A DNA stretch of 48,346 nt from Planctomycetota bacterium (lineage in GTDB: Bacteria; Planctomycetota; J058; JAJDCP01). This document shows, piece by piece, positions 14,989 through 24,600 of this stretch. The notes under the pieces were generated by a model. That model saw only the letters and a program-made list of their open reading frames with translations, was not told where the DNA came from and made no database searches. How positions within the stretch are numbered: the stretch's first letter is position 1; each line of letters starts with the position of its first letter. The stretch spans positions 1 to 48,346 of the forward strand of contig JAJDCP010000183.1 in NCBI GenBank assembly GCA_029260765.1. Reading direction: 5' to 3'. The translations under genes were made by a program, and so were the position numbers.

Positions 14989-17900
14989 GGTCTACCCAAG
15001 AGCCACAGATACGCGCAGGGCACGAAGTACAGGGCCAACAGGGTCGCGCCACTGACACCGCCCGCGATGGCCACTGCCAGAGGCGGCCAGAATCCACCCC
15101 CGTCGAGCCACAGGGGGATGAAGCCTGCCACGGTGGTGACCGATGTCGACAAGACATGGCGGGTGGAGCGCACGATCACTGCCCGCATCGAGGCGGGGTC
15201 TCCGGCGCGCGCCTGGGAATCGGCACGCAGCGCCGCGAGCACGACGATCGAGTCGTTGACCGCGATGCCGACCAGGCCCATCGTGCCCACGATGGCCGTG
15301 AAGCCGAAGGGGTAGCCGAAGATCCGCAAGCTGGCGAGGGCCAGGCCGACGGAGAACAGGGCGACGGCCGTGATGATTCCCGCCATCCGGAAGGAGTTGA
15401 ACGACAGCACCAGGGTGGCGAGCAAGAGCACCATCAGGGGGCCGCCGAAGGCGAGCAGGTCGCTGATGGCGCGGTTCCGCTCTTCCGCTTCGCCGGCCAG
15501 CTCGAGGCGGTAGCCGGGGGGAAGTTGGAAGCCGGAAGCCTCGACCTGCTCCAGAACCTCCGCCAGGATGCCTGCAGGCAGCACCCCGGCGCGGGGGAAG
15601 CCATGCACCGCGCCGACGCGTTCGCCGTTCTTGCGCGTGATGCGTGCCCAAGAGGGTTCGAGCGAGAACTCTCCCAACGATGACAAGGGAACGGTCCCCC
15701 GACCGCTACCCGGGACCAGGTCGAGCGAAGTGATCTGGCCCAGATTCCCCCGCTCTGCAGAGCTCACCCGCACACGCACGGGCAGCTCGCGGTCGCCGTC
15801 GTTGAGCGTGCTGGCGGCCACCCCTTCGAGCTTGTCCATCAGCTGCTGCGCGAGACCCGCCTCGTTGAGACCGAGGCGCAGCAGCTCGGCAGAATCGGGT
15901 ACCAGCTCAAGTCTGGGCCGGCCCCCGAGAAGACCCGTGCGCGTGTGCGCGATGTCAGGGTGCGCCGCCAGCAGCGCACGTAGCTGGGAACAACATGCCT
16001 GCAGCAGAGCCAGGTCGGGACCCACGACCAGGATCTCGATGGGGGCGTCGTAGACCGGCCCCTGCTCGAGCTGCGAGACGATACACTGCACGCCGGGCAG
16101 CTGGGCGTCCGCCGCGACCTGAAGCGCGTCGGTCAGCGCGCGAGAATCGGCTCCCTCCACCAGCTCGATCAGCCCCTGGGCGTAGTGCGCAGAGCCCTGT
16201 TGCCCCCCGCGCAGGTTGTAGTAGACCTTGGGGCCATCGCCGCCGACAAACCAATGCACGCGTTGGACGTCCGGGTGGGCGAGCAAGACTTCCCGCGCCC
16301 GGCTCGCGACCTGCCAGGTCTTCTCGAAGGAGGCCTCGGAGTCCCCGAACAGCTGCACCTGCAGCTGGTCGCGGTCAGAGGACGGGAAGAACTGCTCTTC
16401 GAGGCCAAGCGCCAGCCCGAAGCCTGCCAGGGGAAGGATGGCGGCCAGCGCAGCTCCCCACAGGGGTCGCCGCAGGGCCGCGCTCAGGCTCCGCTGGTAC
16501 ACACGTGTGAGCCAGGGGAACTCGACCCCCCGATGGAGCAGGCCTGTCCCTGCTCGAGCGCTTCGGAAGCGAGCGCTCTTGAAGATGGCGGTCACGGCGG
16601 GAACGATGCTCAGCGAGACGAACAGCGAGCTGGTCAGCGAGAGCACCACGCCGATGGCCAGCCCGCGCAGGAACTCTCCTGCACCTCCGGGCATCAGCAG
16701 CAGCGGCGTGAATGCCAGCACGGTGGTCAGAGTCGACCCCAGCAGCGGCACCCGGAGGCTGCGCGTGGCTTGGGACACCGCTTCGAGGGGAGCATGCCCC
16801 TTCTCGAGCAGCTGGCTCACTTCGTCGACCATGATGATGGCGTTGTCGATCAGCAGCCCCAGAGACAGGATCAAGCCCGTCAGCGACATCTGCTCCAGAT
16901 CGAGGCCGCAGGCCCAGAGACCGGTGAGCACACACAGGCAGGACAGCGGCAGCGCAGAGCCGACCAGCAGCGCCGACTTCCACCCCATCATCAGGAAGAT
17001 CACGACCAGCACCAGGACGGCGCCGAGCAACAGATTGAAGGCCAGACCGTTCATGCGGTCCGCCACATAGCGGCTCTGATCGAAGATGACCTGCGCTTCG
17101 ACGTCCGGAGGCAGGCGGGCGCTGAAATCCGTCAGGCGGTCGCGCAGCGCGGCGCAGTAGCGGTCGATGCGGGCCCGCGGCTGCATGCGGGCGGCGACAC
17201 ACACCGCTGGCCAGCCATCGACCATCGCCAGCTCGGCGAGCGGAGCGCTGGTCTGTTTCTCGACCCGGGCCACGTCTTCGAGCCGCAGAACCTCGCCCAG
17301 TGGGCCGCGTTTGATCGGTAGCTCGCGGATGCGCTCGAGGGCATCGAAGCCTCCTCCGACCTCGATCAGCAGATCCTGGCCGTCGCCGCGCAGCTGCCCA
17401 GCGGGTTGGCGTGCGTCGGCTCCGGCGACAGCGGCGGAGAGCGCGGCTGCCGTCATTCCCAGGTTCGCGAGCCGCTCGGCGCTGATCTCGATCAGGACCT
17501 CTTCGCTGGCGGCGCCGAAGATGCGCGTGTGGCGGGTCTCGGGTTGGGACCTGAAGTTGCTCTCGAGCTCATCGGCCAGGCGGGTCAGCCAGGCGTGGGG
17601 ACCCGGCTCGATGCCTGGGGAGGAGCCCTTATGGCAGAGCGCGACCAGCATCGTGAAGGCGTCCATCTGGCTGTCGACGTCGCGCAGCTCGGGTTCTGAG
17701 GCGTTCTTGGGAAGCAATGCGGAGGCGTCGCTGAGCTTGTCACGAAGACGCGACCAGACGCGCGCGGCGTCGGAGACCGAGTCGTCGAGCATCAAGTAGA
17801 GCACAGAGGTTCCGCTGCGGCTGACCGAACGGATGCTGCGGAAAGCGGCCAGCTCGCGAACTTTTTCCTCGAGCACCCGGGTGACGAGCTGTTCGACACG

Positions 17901-18065
17901 CTCCGGCCCCGCGCCGGGAAAGTGGGTGAGCACGAGGGAGAAGCGCTGCTGGAGAGTCGGATCCTCCTTCCTCGGCAGAAAAGAGAGCGCCGAGCTGCCC
18001 GCCACCAGAAGCAACACGATGACCAACAGCAGCAGACGACGCCGGCGGTAGAAGAGCCTGGCCAT
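14913..18065 (-). CDS. RND efflux permease (AcrB-like)
   Basis: Inner-membrane proton-driven drug exporter subunit of 1050 residues with the two-fold RND repeat: first helix LLLLVIVLLLVAGSSALSFL, large periplasmic loops and a second transmembrane set. In helix 4 the proton-relay pair is Asp-Asn (LGLLIDNAIIMVDEV) where AcrB has Asp-Asp. In helix 10, AVNDSIVVL replaces the Lys region of AcrB. Both occur in distant RND subfamilies, so the substrate cannot be inferred from AcrB. The ATG has AAGGA six bases upstream and lies 11 bases after the adaptor gene. No outer-membrane channel gene is present. The last 25 codons overlap the pterin dehydratase gene on the other strand. Confidence 0.93.
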   Translation of the reverse strand: MARLFYRRRRLLLLVIVLLLVAGSSALSFLPRKEDPTLQQRFSLVLTHFPGAGPERVEQLVTRVLEEKVRELAAFRSIRSVSRSGTSVLYLMLDDSVSDAARVWSRLRDKLSDASALLPKNASEPELRDVDSQMDAFTMLVALCHKGSSPGIEPGPHAWLTRLADELESNFRSQPETRHTRIFGAASEEVLIEISAERLANLGMTAAALSAAVAGADARQPAGQLRGDGQDLLIEVGGGFDALERIRELPIKRGPLGEVLRLEDVARVEKQTSAPLAELAMVDGWPAVCVAARMQPRARIDRYCAALRDRLTDFSARLPPDVEAQVIFDQSRYVADRMNGLAFNLLLGAVLVLVVIFLMMGWKSALLVGSALPLSCLCVLTGLWACGLDLEQMSLTGLILSLGLLIDNAIIMVDEVSQLLEKGHAPLEAVSQATRSLRVPLLGSTLTTVLAFTPLLLMPGGAGEFLRGLAIGVVLSLTSSLFVSLSIVPAVTAIFKSARFRSARAGTGLLHRGVEFPWLTRVYQRSLSAALRRPLWGAALAAILPLAGFGLALGLEEQFFPSSDRDQLQVQLFGDSEASFEKTWQVASRAREVLLAHPDVQRVHWFVGGDGPKVYYNLRGGQQGSAHYAQGLIELVEGADSRALTDALQVAADAQLPGVQCIVSQLEQGPVYDAPIEILVVGPDLALLQACCSQLRALLAAHPDIAHTRTGLLGGRPRLELVPDSAELLRLGLNEAGLAQQLMDKLEGVAASTLNDGDRELPVRVRVSSAERGNLGQITSLDLVPGSGRGTVPLSSLGEFSLEPSWARITRKNGERVGAVHGFPRAGVLPAGILAEVLEQVEASGFQLPPGYRLELAGEAEERNRAISDLLAFGGPLMVLLLATLVLSFNSFRMAGIITAVALFSVGLALASLRIFGYPFGFTAIVGTMGLVGIAVNDSIVVLAALRADSQARAGDPASMRAVIVRSTRHVLSTSVTTVAGFIPLWLDGGGFWPPLAVAIAGGVSGATLLALYFVPCAYLWLLGRPQEPAQQASICSARLKSSSEMPATS

Positions 18066-18076
18066 GATGGGTCCTT

Positions 18077-19378
18077 TCAGGGAAGGGCAGCCTGCGTGCG
18101 GACGACCTGCCCCGGAGCGAGCCGGTCCGGGGCGCTCGCAACCACGAGCTCTCCTGCTACGAGCTGGCCCTGGACAAAGACCTCCCCCTCTCCCAACGCC
18201 ACGACCTCGAGCATGCGCGTCTCCAACCGGTAGAGCGGATTCGAGCGCTCAGCAGAGATCGCGGCCTGCGCAACGCGGGCCAGGGGGACCAGGGCCAGAC
18301 AGCTCCAAAGGCCCCGCTCACCGCGGTGCAGGGCAGACACGGGCAACCAGATGCCGGGCTGGTCCGTGCGCACAGAGAGCAGCAGCCGGCAGGATTGGCC
18401 GATCACCGCTCCGGGCTGTCCGTCCAGCGCGAACAGCAGGGCCTGCAGACGGGTGCTCGCGTCGAGCTCGGGGAGCCGAGCCGTGAGCCGCCCGTCGACG
18501 CGGCGCCCGCCGATCTCAAGACGGTAGAGCCGGCCATCTTCCAGCGCGGCGGCGACCTCTGGGGGCACACCGATGCGAGCGCGTAGGTCTCGATCTCCCA
18601 CCAGGCACAACACCGGCTGACCAGGAGCCAACACGGCCCCTTCGGTGACGCAGAGCTCAGCGACCCGCCCCGGCCAGGGTGCGCGCACGACGCAACGCTG
18701 TAGACGCAGGTCGAGGGCCGTGAGCTCGGCCTCGAGATGGCGCAGCGTGGCCTGCTGCGCGTTGATACGTTCGAGGCGGACGCCCGCGATCAGCTCGGCG
18801 AGTTGCTGCTCCGCTTCTTCGACCTGCGCCTCGAGGGCTGTGACCTCGCCACGGACCTCGTCGATGGCTTGCTGACCGAGGCGGTTTTCTGCCAGCAACA
18901 GCTCTTGCCGCGCGACGCGCATGCGGGCGATCTGGAGGTGGGCGGCGCGTTGCCGCAGCCCGGCCTGCGCCGCCGCGATGGTCTCGGGCCGGTGGCCGGC
19001 CAGCATCTCCTCGAGCTCTGCCTGCGCACGGTCTCTGCGCGCCGCCAGGCTCTGGCGCGCGGCCACGACTTCGGCGCTGTCGAGCACGGCGAGCGGAGCA
19101 CCAGCCTCGACCCGGGTACCCGGTGCCACAGGGATCTCTAGCACCCGTCCCGCGCTCTCGAACCCCAGCGGGCCCGAGCGACGGGTCTCAACCAGGCCGC
19201 TGTACGCGCGCTCACGCTCATAGCTCGAGACCTTTTGCACCGCAAGCGCAGCGACGTCGAGGACATGCACCGCGGAGGCCCTGACTTCGCTGGGATCGTG
19301 CCAGAGCAGGCCCCCCAGCACGACCGCCGCAACGAGCACCAACAAACCGACCTTACGCAGCGTAGAAGTTTGACGCAC
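18077..19378 (-). CDS. RND periplasmic adaptor (membrane fusion protein)
   Basis: About 433 residues. An N-terminal membrane anchor (LVLVAAVVLGGLLWHD) is followed by a beta-barrel/lipoyl half (GRVLEIPVAPGTRVEAGAPLAVLD), a long alpha-hairpin coiled coil of about 130 residues, and the second lipoyl half (VVRAPWPGRVAELCVTEGAVLAPG). This is the HlyD/AcrA plan bridging the permease to an outer-membrane channel. GTG at 19378 has TGAGGAAA six bases upstream and is preferred; a GTG at 19393 is in frame. The start codon sits in the centre of the palindrome at 19370-19384, so repressor binding would block the gene start. Confidence 0.9.
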   Translation of the reverse strand: MRQTSTLRKVGLLVLVAAVVLGGLLWHDPSEVRASAVHVLDVAALAVQKVSSYERERAYSGLVETRRSGPLGFESAGRVLEIPVAPGTRVEAGAPLAVLDSAEVVAARQSLAARRDRAQAELEEMLAGHRPETIAAAQAGLRQRAAHLQIARMRVARQELLLAENRLGQQAIDEVRGEVTALEAQVEEAEQQLAELIAGVRLERINAQQATLRHLEAELTALDLRLQRCVVRAPWPGRVAELCVTEGAVLAPGQPVLCLVGDRDLRARIGVPPEVAAALEDGRLYRLEIGGRRVDGRLTARLPELDASTRLQALLFALDGQPGAVIGQSCRLLLSVRTDQPGIWLPVSALHRGERGLWSCLALVPLARVAQAAISAERSNPLYRLETRMLEVVALGEGEVFVQGQLVAGELVVASAPDRLAPGQVVRTQAALP

Positions 19379-19384
19379 CGTCAA
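19370..19384. promoter_or_regulatory. Palindromic operator candidate for the TetR repressor
   Basis: TTGACG-CAC-CGTCAA, a perfect 6-3-6 inverted repeat placed between the tetR stop and the adaptor coding region. The same design recurs at 20273-20287 in front of tetR, which supports it as the binding site of the adjacent TetR-type protein. Confidence 0.55.
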
Positions 19385-19408
19385 TTTCCTCACAAAAAAA
19401 CATCGTAG

Positions 19409-20143
19409 CTACCGTACTTGAGATGCTTCCTCAGGAAACACCTGCTTCAAGATCCTCTCGGTGGTCTCGTCGTAGTCCCATGCATTGGAGAGCGGCCGCC
19501 AACCGTAGCCATCGAGCAGACAACGGGTCGCGCGCCGCAAGGTTGCAAACGGGTCGCCGATGCCGATGAACTCTACAGGCACCTCGGAAGCCAGGATGCG
19601 GAAGGTGCCGTACTGGAGCGACCACAGGCTGAAACTCAGCTCTTGCGGCTGAACGCCCTCAGCGAGCACCAGGTCACCGCAGCTCACGGCGTCGGAGATC
19701 AGCGTGCCTGCCAGCTCCAGACAGCTCAGCTCACCGGCCAGGAGAGCGTTCTGCCGTGCGTCCGAAGCCTTGGAGAGGATCGGCACGCTGTGGGCCAGCG
19801 AAGCGTTGGTGAAGTGCACGGGATGCAGCCGGAAGAACAGCTCGTAGGCGAGGATCATCGCGCCATACCTCTCCCGAGGACGCCCCTCAAACGCGGCGGC
19901 CCGCCGGAACATCGCATTGCGCAGACTGCTCTCTTCGACGACCAGGGCGACCAGGATGTCCTCTCTGCTGGAGAAGTGTTGATAGATCGTGCCTTTCGAG
20001 TATTCGATCGCGCGGGCGATGCGCTCCATGGTCAAGTCGTGGTAGCCCCTCTCCCGCAAGACCTTGCGGGCCACGTCGAGGATCAACGCCTCACGTTGCC
20101 TTATCTCGCGTTGCTTGCGGGTGCGGGCCAGATCAGAGACCAA
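19409..20143 (-). CDS. TetR/AcrR-family transcriptional repressor
   Basis: A 244-residue regulator with an N-terminal helix-turn-helix at about 37-58 (MERIARAIEYSKGTIYQHFS) and a helical ligand-binding domain. Its position as first gene before an adaptor and RND permease on the same strand predicts control of that efflux operon and of itself, relieved by an efflux substrate. Two copies of a TTGACG-N3-CGTCAW palindrome flank it, at 19370 and 20273, plus a half-site (CGTCAA) near 20195 inside its own putative -35 region. The start appears to be TTG at 20143 with AAGGA about ten bases upstream. Confidence 0.9.
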   Translation of the reverse strand: MVSDLARTRKQREIRQREALILDVARKVLRERGYHDLTMERIARAIEYSKGTIYQHFSSREDILVALVVEESSLRNAMFRRAAAFEGRPRERYGAMILAYELFFRLHPVHFTNASLAHSVPILSKASDARQNALLAGELSCLELAGTLISDAVSCGDLVLAEGVQPQELSFSLWSLQYGTFRILASEVPVEFIGIGDPFATLRRATRCLLDGYGWRPLSNAWDYDETTERILKQVFPEEASQVR

Positions 20144-20272
20144 GGCAGTGCCATCCTTCGGGGTACCCTATCAAGCTACATCGAGCCATGCGTTAGCGTC
20201 AAGTCCAGCTTCCCAGCTATTACAGATGTTTTACATTGACCACAGAGCTATGGTTGTACAAATAGAACCACT

Positions 20273-20287
20273 TGACGCAGCGTCATT
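20273..20287. promoter_or_regulatory. Second TetR operator candidate, between tetR and the epimerase gene
   Basis: TTGACG-CAG-CGTCAT matches the site at 19370 in 11 of 12 arm bases and has the same 3-base spacer. It lies in the divergent tetR/epimerase intergenic region, 55 bases before the epimerase start. One repressor could therefore control both directions. Confidence 0.5.
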
Positions 20288-20341
20288 TTTTTCCGCTGCG
20301 TCGATCTTGTCGAAGGCCCACATCCGCGGAAGGAGACTGGC

Positions 20342-21337
20342 ATGAAGACCCTGGTTACCGGCGCCACCGGGCACGTCGGCGCCCTACTGGTACGGCGGCT
20401 GCTCGAGCAGGAGCGCGCCGTGCGTGTGCTGATGTTCGAGCCGAATGCGCGCTTTGAGCAGCTCGAGGTCGAACAGGTGGTCGGGGATGTGCTGGATCCT
20501 GACAGCCTGCGAGAGGCGTGCGCGGACATCGACGTTGTCTTCCACCTGGCGGCCTACATTTCCGTGGACCCGCGTATGAGCGACCGTGTGCACGCCGTCA
20601 ATGTCGAGGGCACCTCGCACGTCGTCGAAGCGTCGCTGCAGGCCGGTGTGCGCCGCTTCATCCACATGAGCTCGATCCACGCATTGGACTCTCAGCCCCT
20701 GCACGAGCCGATCGATGAGTCCCGCGCGCTCGCGCTGGCCGCCAGCCACCCGCCCTATGACCGGAGCAAAGCCCTGGCCGAGCTCAAGGTACAAGAGGCG
20801 GTCCAGCGCGGACTCTCGGCAGTCACGCTGAACCCCGTCGGGATCGTGGGCCCCGGAGACACCCGCCCCTCCGACATGGGCTCCTACCTGCTCTCGCTTG
20901 CGCGCGCGACTCCGCCGGCCGTGGTCGGCGCGGGCTTCCATTGGGTTGATGTGCGCGACGTGGTCGAGGCCACCCTGGCGGCCGAAGCTCGCGGGCGGGT
21001 CGGAGAGCGTTACATCTTGAGCGGACACTACGCCAGCTTCCGTGAGCTGGCCACCCTGATCGCCACTGAGGTCGGGCACGCCCGGATCCCCTCCGAGTGC
21101 CCTATGTGGCTGGCACGCCTGGCCAGCCCCTTCGCCGAGCTCGCCGCCCGTGTCCGCGGCCGGCAGCCGCTGTTCACCCGCCAGACCCTGAAGATCCTGC
21201 GTTGCCATCAGCACATCGCCAGCGACCGCGCCCAACGCGAGCTGGGCTTTGAAGCAAGACCTCTGCAAGAGAGCATACGCGACAGCCTGAAGACCTTCGC
21301 AGAGCTGGGCTGGCTGAAGTTGCCGATGAAGGTGTAG
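20342..21337 (+). CDS. NAD-dependent epimerase/dehydratase (extended SDR)
   Basis: A 331-residue oxidoreductase of the extended short-chain dehydrogenase family. The NAD(P)-binding GATGHVG motif is at 7-13, followed by DVVFHLAAY and the catalytic Y139-D-R-S-K143 pair. The layout resembles dihydroflavonol-reductase-like and 3-beta-hydroxysteroid-dehydrogenase-like proteins (NPVGIVGPGD, GFHWVDVRDVVEA). The substrate is unknown. AAGGAG lies seven bases before the ATG. Divergent from tetR, and the operator candidate at 20273 suggests joint regulation with the efflux operon. Confidence 0.9.
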   Translation: MKTLVTGATGHVGALLVRRLLEQERAVRVLMFEPNARFEQLEVEQVVGDVLDPDSLREACADIDVVFHLAAYISVDPRMSDRVHAVNVEGTSHVVEASLQAGVRRFIHMSSIHALDSQPLHEPIDESRALALAASHPPYDRSKALAELKVQEAVQRGLSAVTLNPVGIVGPGDTRPSDMGSYLLSLARATPPAVVGAGFHWVDVRDVVEATLAAEARGRVGERYILSGHYASFRELATLIATEVGHARIPSECPMWLARLASPFAELAARVRGRQPLFTRQTLKILRCHQHIASDRAQRELGFEARPLQESIRDSLKTFAELGWLKLPMKV

Positions 21338-21427
21338 AAGCACGCGGGAGCGAAGCGTCCGGGTCGTCGAGGTGGGATAAACGCCTCCCCTACATGAAGA
21401 ACGGTCGTTCGATCGTCCCCCCCAACT

Positions 21428-21480
21428 CGGTCTTCGGTCTTCGGTCTTCGGTCTTCGGTCTTCGGTCTTCGGTCTTCGGT
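21428..21480. repeat. Heptamer tandem repeat (CGGTCTT, seven copies)
   Basis: Seven exact copies of CGGTCTT followed by a partial eighth, in the spacer downstream of the epimerase gene. Seven-base units would shift any reading frame, so the array is not coding. It is separated by ten bases from a second array with a different unit. Confidence 0.95.
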
Positions 21481-21490
21481 CCTCCGATCC

Positions 21491-21562
21491 GGGCCCGCAA
21501 TCGGATTCGGATTCGGGCCCGCAATCGGATTCGGATTCGGGCCCGCAATCGGATTCGGATTC
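21491..21562. repeat. 24-base tandem repeat, three perfect copies
   Basis: Each unit is GGGCCCGCAATC followed by two GGATTC hexamers. Three identical copies are followed by a degenerate fourth (GCAACCGGATCCGGTTC). The array sits between the convergent epimerase and DUF4157 genes. There are no spacers between copies, so it is not a CRISPR. Confidence 0.95.
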
Positions 21563-21620
21563 GCAACCGGATCCGGTTCCGCGCTCGCACAATCAATGCA
21601 GAAATCGCAGCCTGCTAGAG

Positions 21621-24600
21621 CTACTGGCCGCGGTGGAAGGGACCCCACTCGAGCTCTTCCCGCCGGTCGGACTCGAGCTGCAGCTCATGCGCCAGCAGAT
21701 CCATCACGCGCGTAGCCATCTCATCGATGAACTCGCGGCTCGAGATGCTCTCTTTGATCGAGTAGTTGTCCATCACCTTGCCGATCGGATCACGCGACTC
21801 GGCGACGGGCACCCGGTCGGGCCTGCCGGGCATGCGCGGCCCGCGGCCGAGAGGCTTGACCTTGCTGCCATGCTCGAGGCAGCCGTCGCGGACGACCATG
21901 CGGCGCTTGGAACGGGCATAGGTATTCCGACGCTCGCGGCGCTCGACCTCGGCCTCGACGGCTTCGGCGACCGCTTCGCGTGAGTCGCGGCTGTCGACGC
22001 CCCGCACCAGACCCTTCTGCCGAGCCAGACCGGTCTGCTCGGTCTGCAGAGTGTGGGTGACCTCATGAGCGATCAGAGCCGTGCCCTTGGGATCGAGTTG
22101 GCGCGCCTTGCCCTCGGCCAGGAAGATGTTCTTGCCCACGGCAAGAGCGTCGGCGGACAGTTCGTCGGCGAGCTTGGCGGCATCGCGTCCGATGTGGACC
22201 CGGATGTCGCCAGGATCGACACCGAGGTGCTTGCGCAGCTTGCCACGGGTCGCAAAGTCCATGACCAGCGCGCCGCCCTTGGGTTTGTCGAGCTTGAGCG
22301 CTTCGGCCGCCTGTTCGATCTGGCGGTCGATGGCAGCGGTACCCTTCGCTTTGCGGTGGATGGCCGCCATGCCATACTGCTTCTGGAAGAACCGGCCATC
22401 GATGCCCATGTCTTCGAGGCGTCCCAACCAGTCGGACTGCTCACGCTGACGCTGCAGCAAGGCCCGCTGGCGTCCCTTCGGCAGGTTGCGCAGCTGGTTG
22501 CGCCCCAGTCGGCCCAAGAACTTCAAGCGCCTGCGCAGATGGCTCGGCATGTCGTCGATGGGCATGACCCCATCGAGCGCATCGCTGGCACCGACCCGCC
22601 GGGCATGGCGCTCGAGCATGTCGAGCAGCCAGCTGTCGCCTCTGCGCTGACTGGTGATCGCACTGCGATCGCGCGGTGAGGGACAAGACCGCAGCAGATC
22701 CTTATGGAGCCAGCCGATCTGGCCACCTGGACCGAGAACCTTCCGCCAGTTGCCCCGCGAGAGCTTGACCTCATCTTGTGTCAGCCGCAGATCGGGGACA
22801 CTGACGCCGGGTGGCAGCCGGTCCACCGGGGCGATCGGCTCCGGCACCGGCATCGGCTTGATCGGCTGGGACTGACGCAGGCCCGGGCGCAGCTCGAACC
22901 AACGACCGGTGGTCGCCGCACGTTCGGCCGCCTCGGACTTCGACAGCCGCGAGACCTCTTCGAGCCGCTGCGCCAGCGCCTGTGTCTTGCGCTGCTCCAG
23001 CAGCCGGCTCACGACACGCACGCGGGTCTCGAGCCGCTTCAGCCGGATCAAACTGGCGTCAGCGAGACCCAGGAGCGCAAAGCGGACCTGGACGGCCTTG
23101 GTGAGCCGGTTGCGCCACCAGGGGTGATGGTTGCGCTCGAGATCGAAGTCGCTGGTCGAACGGGTCCGCGTGCGCACATCGCCGAGCGCGGCCAGCACAG
23201 CCTTGATGGCACCTCTGAGGCGCGCCTCTTCGACGCGGTCGGGCCACTGGCCTCGCGAGCGGGCCTTTTCAGCCATGAACACGAAGTAGGGTTTGGCCGC
23301 TGCGTGGAAGCGTTCCGTCGCTCCGGCCAACGTGGCCAGCAGCTTGCGGCGCTTCTCGCGGCCCGGCTCGGTGCGGCCCAGTCTGCGATGCCGGCGGATG
23401 CGGGCCTCGAGATCGAACAGGGCATTGCCGAACGCAGCGCGGGTCTTCAAGAAGTGGAAGCCGCGCCAGCGCGCCGCATGGCGCACCGGGGGCGAGGCAT
23501 CCTGCAGATCACGGCGGTACTTCGGCAGGAACAGAACGCTGAATGCTTTGTCGTAGGCTCGCACGAAGCGCGTGCCCTTCTCGGCGACCTTGAGCAGCTC
23601 GTGCATCTCTAGCGGCTGCGAGCGCCCCCAGGCCTTGCGGCCTTCCTGAAGCTTGCCGTGCGCCTGCTTCAAGCCGCTGCGCATGACCGCGAAGCGTCCC
23701 TTCCAGATCTTGCGCTCTTGATTGAGCCGTCCGAGGAAACCCAGCATCTCGTTGGGCAGCAAGCCCTGGCGCTTCATGCCCGCCCGGGTGCGCAGCAACT
23801 TCGCGATCGGGGCGCGCGGTTTCTTCTGCATGCGCGCCAGGGCAACCCGGTCACGCCGCCAGATCTTCCAGGCCTTGTGGTACAGCTTGGAGAACCTGTT
23901 GCGTCGTTTCTGGAAACCTTCAGGACGCTGGGTCTCGTGCTGCGGCATCACCTTGCGCACGAAACGCTGCGAGCGCGCAAGGAAGTAGATGCCCGGATCC
24001 TGGCCGCGGTCTTTGGTGAACAGCGAGATCAGCCCGAGCTGACCGCGACCGATCATCAACCCGACTTCTTTGGGGAAGGTGGTTGAGACCGGCCGTCCCG
24101 ATCCGGCGCGCGCCAGCTTGCGGTGTCCACGGCCGATGTCTTTGGCAGTGACCGCAAGATGCTTGGCCATGCCGAGCTCGAGCTGCCCCCAGCGCTGCTG
24201 GGTGCGCTCGTTGGCCGGAGCCTTTGCTTTGTCACGCACGTCTGCCAGGGCCGCCGGATCTTTCATGCGCGGCTGGCGCGTGAAGTTCTGCTCGACCTTC
24301 AGCGCCTTCTGCTCAGCCTCGGAGTGCTTGTCGGGCTTGTCGAGCCGGAACTCCAGCTTCTTGATGCCCCGGCGCTGCTCGATGACGTGCAGCAACTCGT
24401 GCGCCAACAGCGCGCGGCCACGCGCCGTCCAGGGCTGGTACTCACCAGTGGCGAAGTAGATGTGGCGCCCATAGGTGACCGCCAGCGCCTTGCGGGCACG
24501 CACGCGCCGGCCGGCGACCAGGTCGTGATGCACACGCACATCTCTGAAGTCGGTGCCGAACACCTTCTCCATCATATGGCGGACACCTTCAGGCTTGATG

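Noticed and set aside
21428..21562. Possible CRISPR array
   Set aside because: The repeats abut without unique spacers, the units are 7 and 24 bases with no palindromic character, and no cas gene is present.
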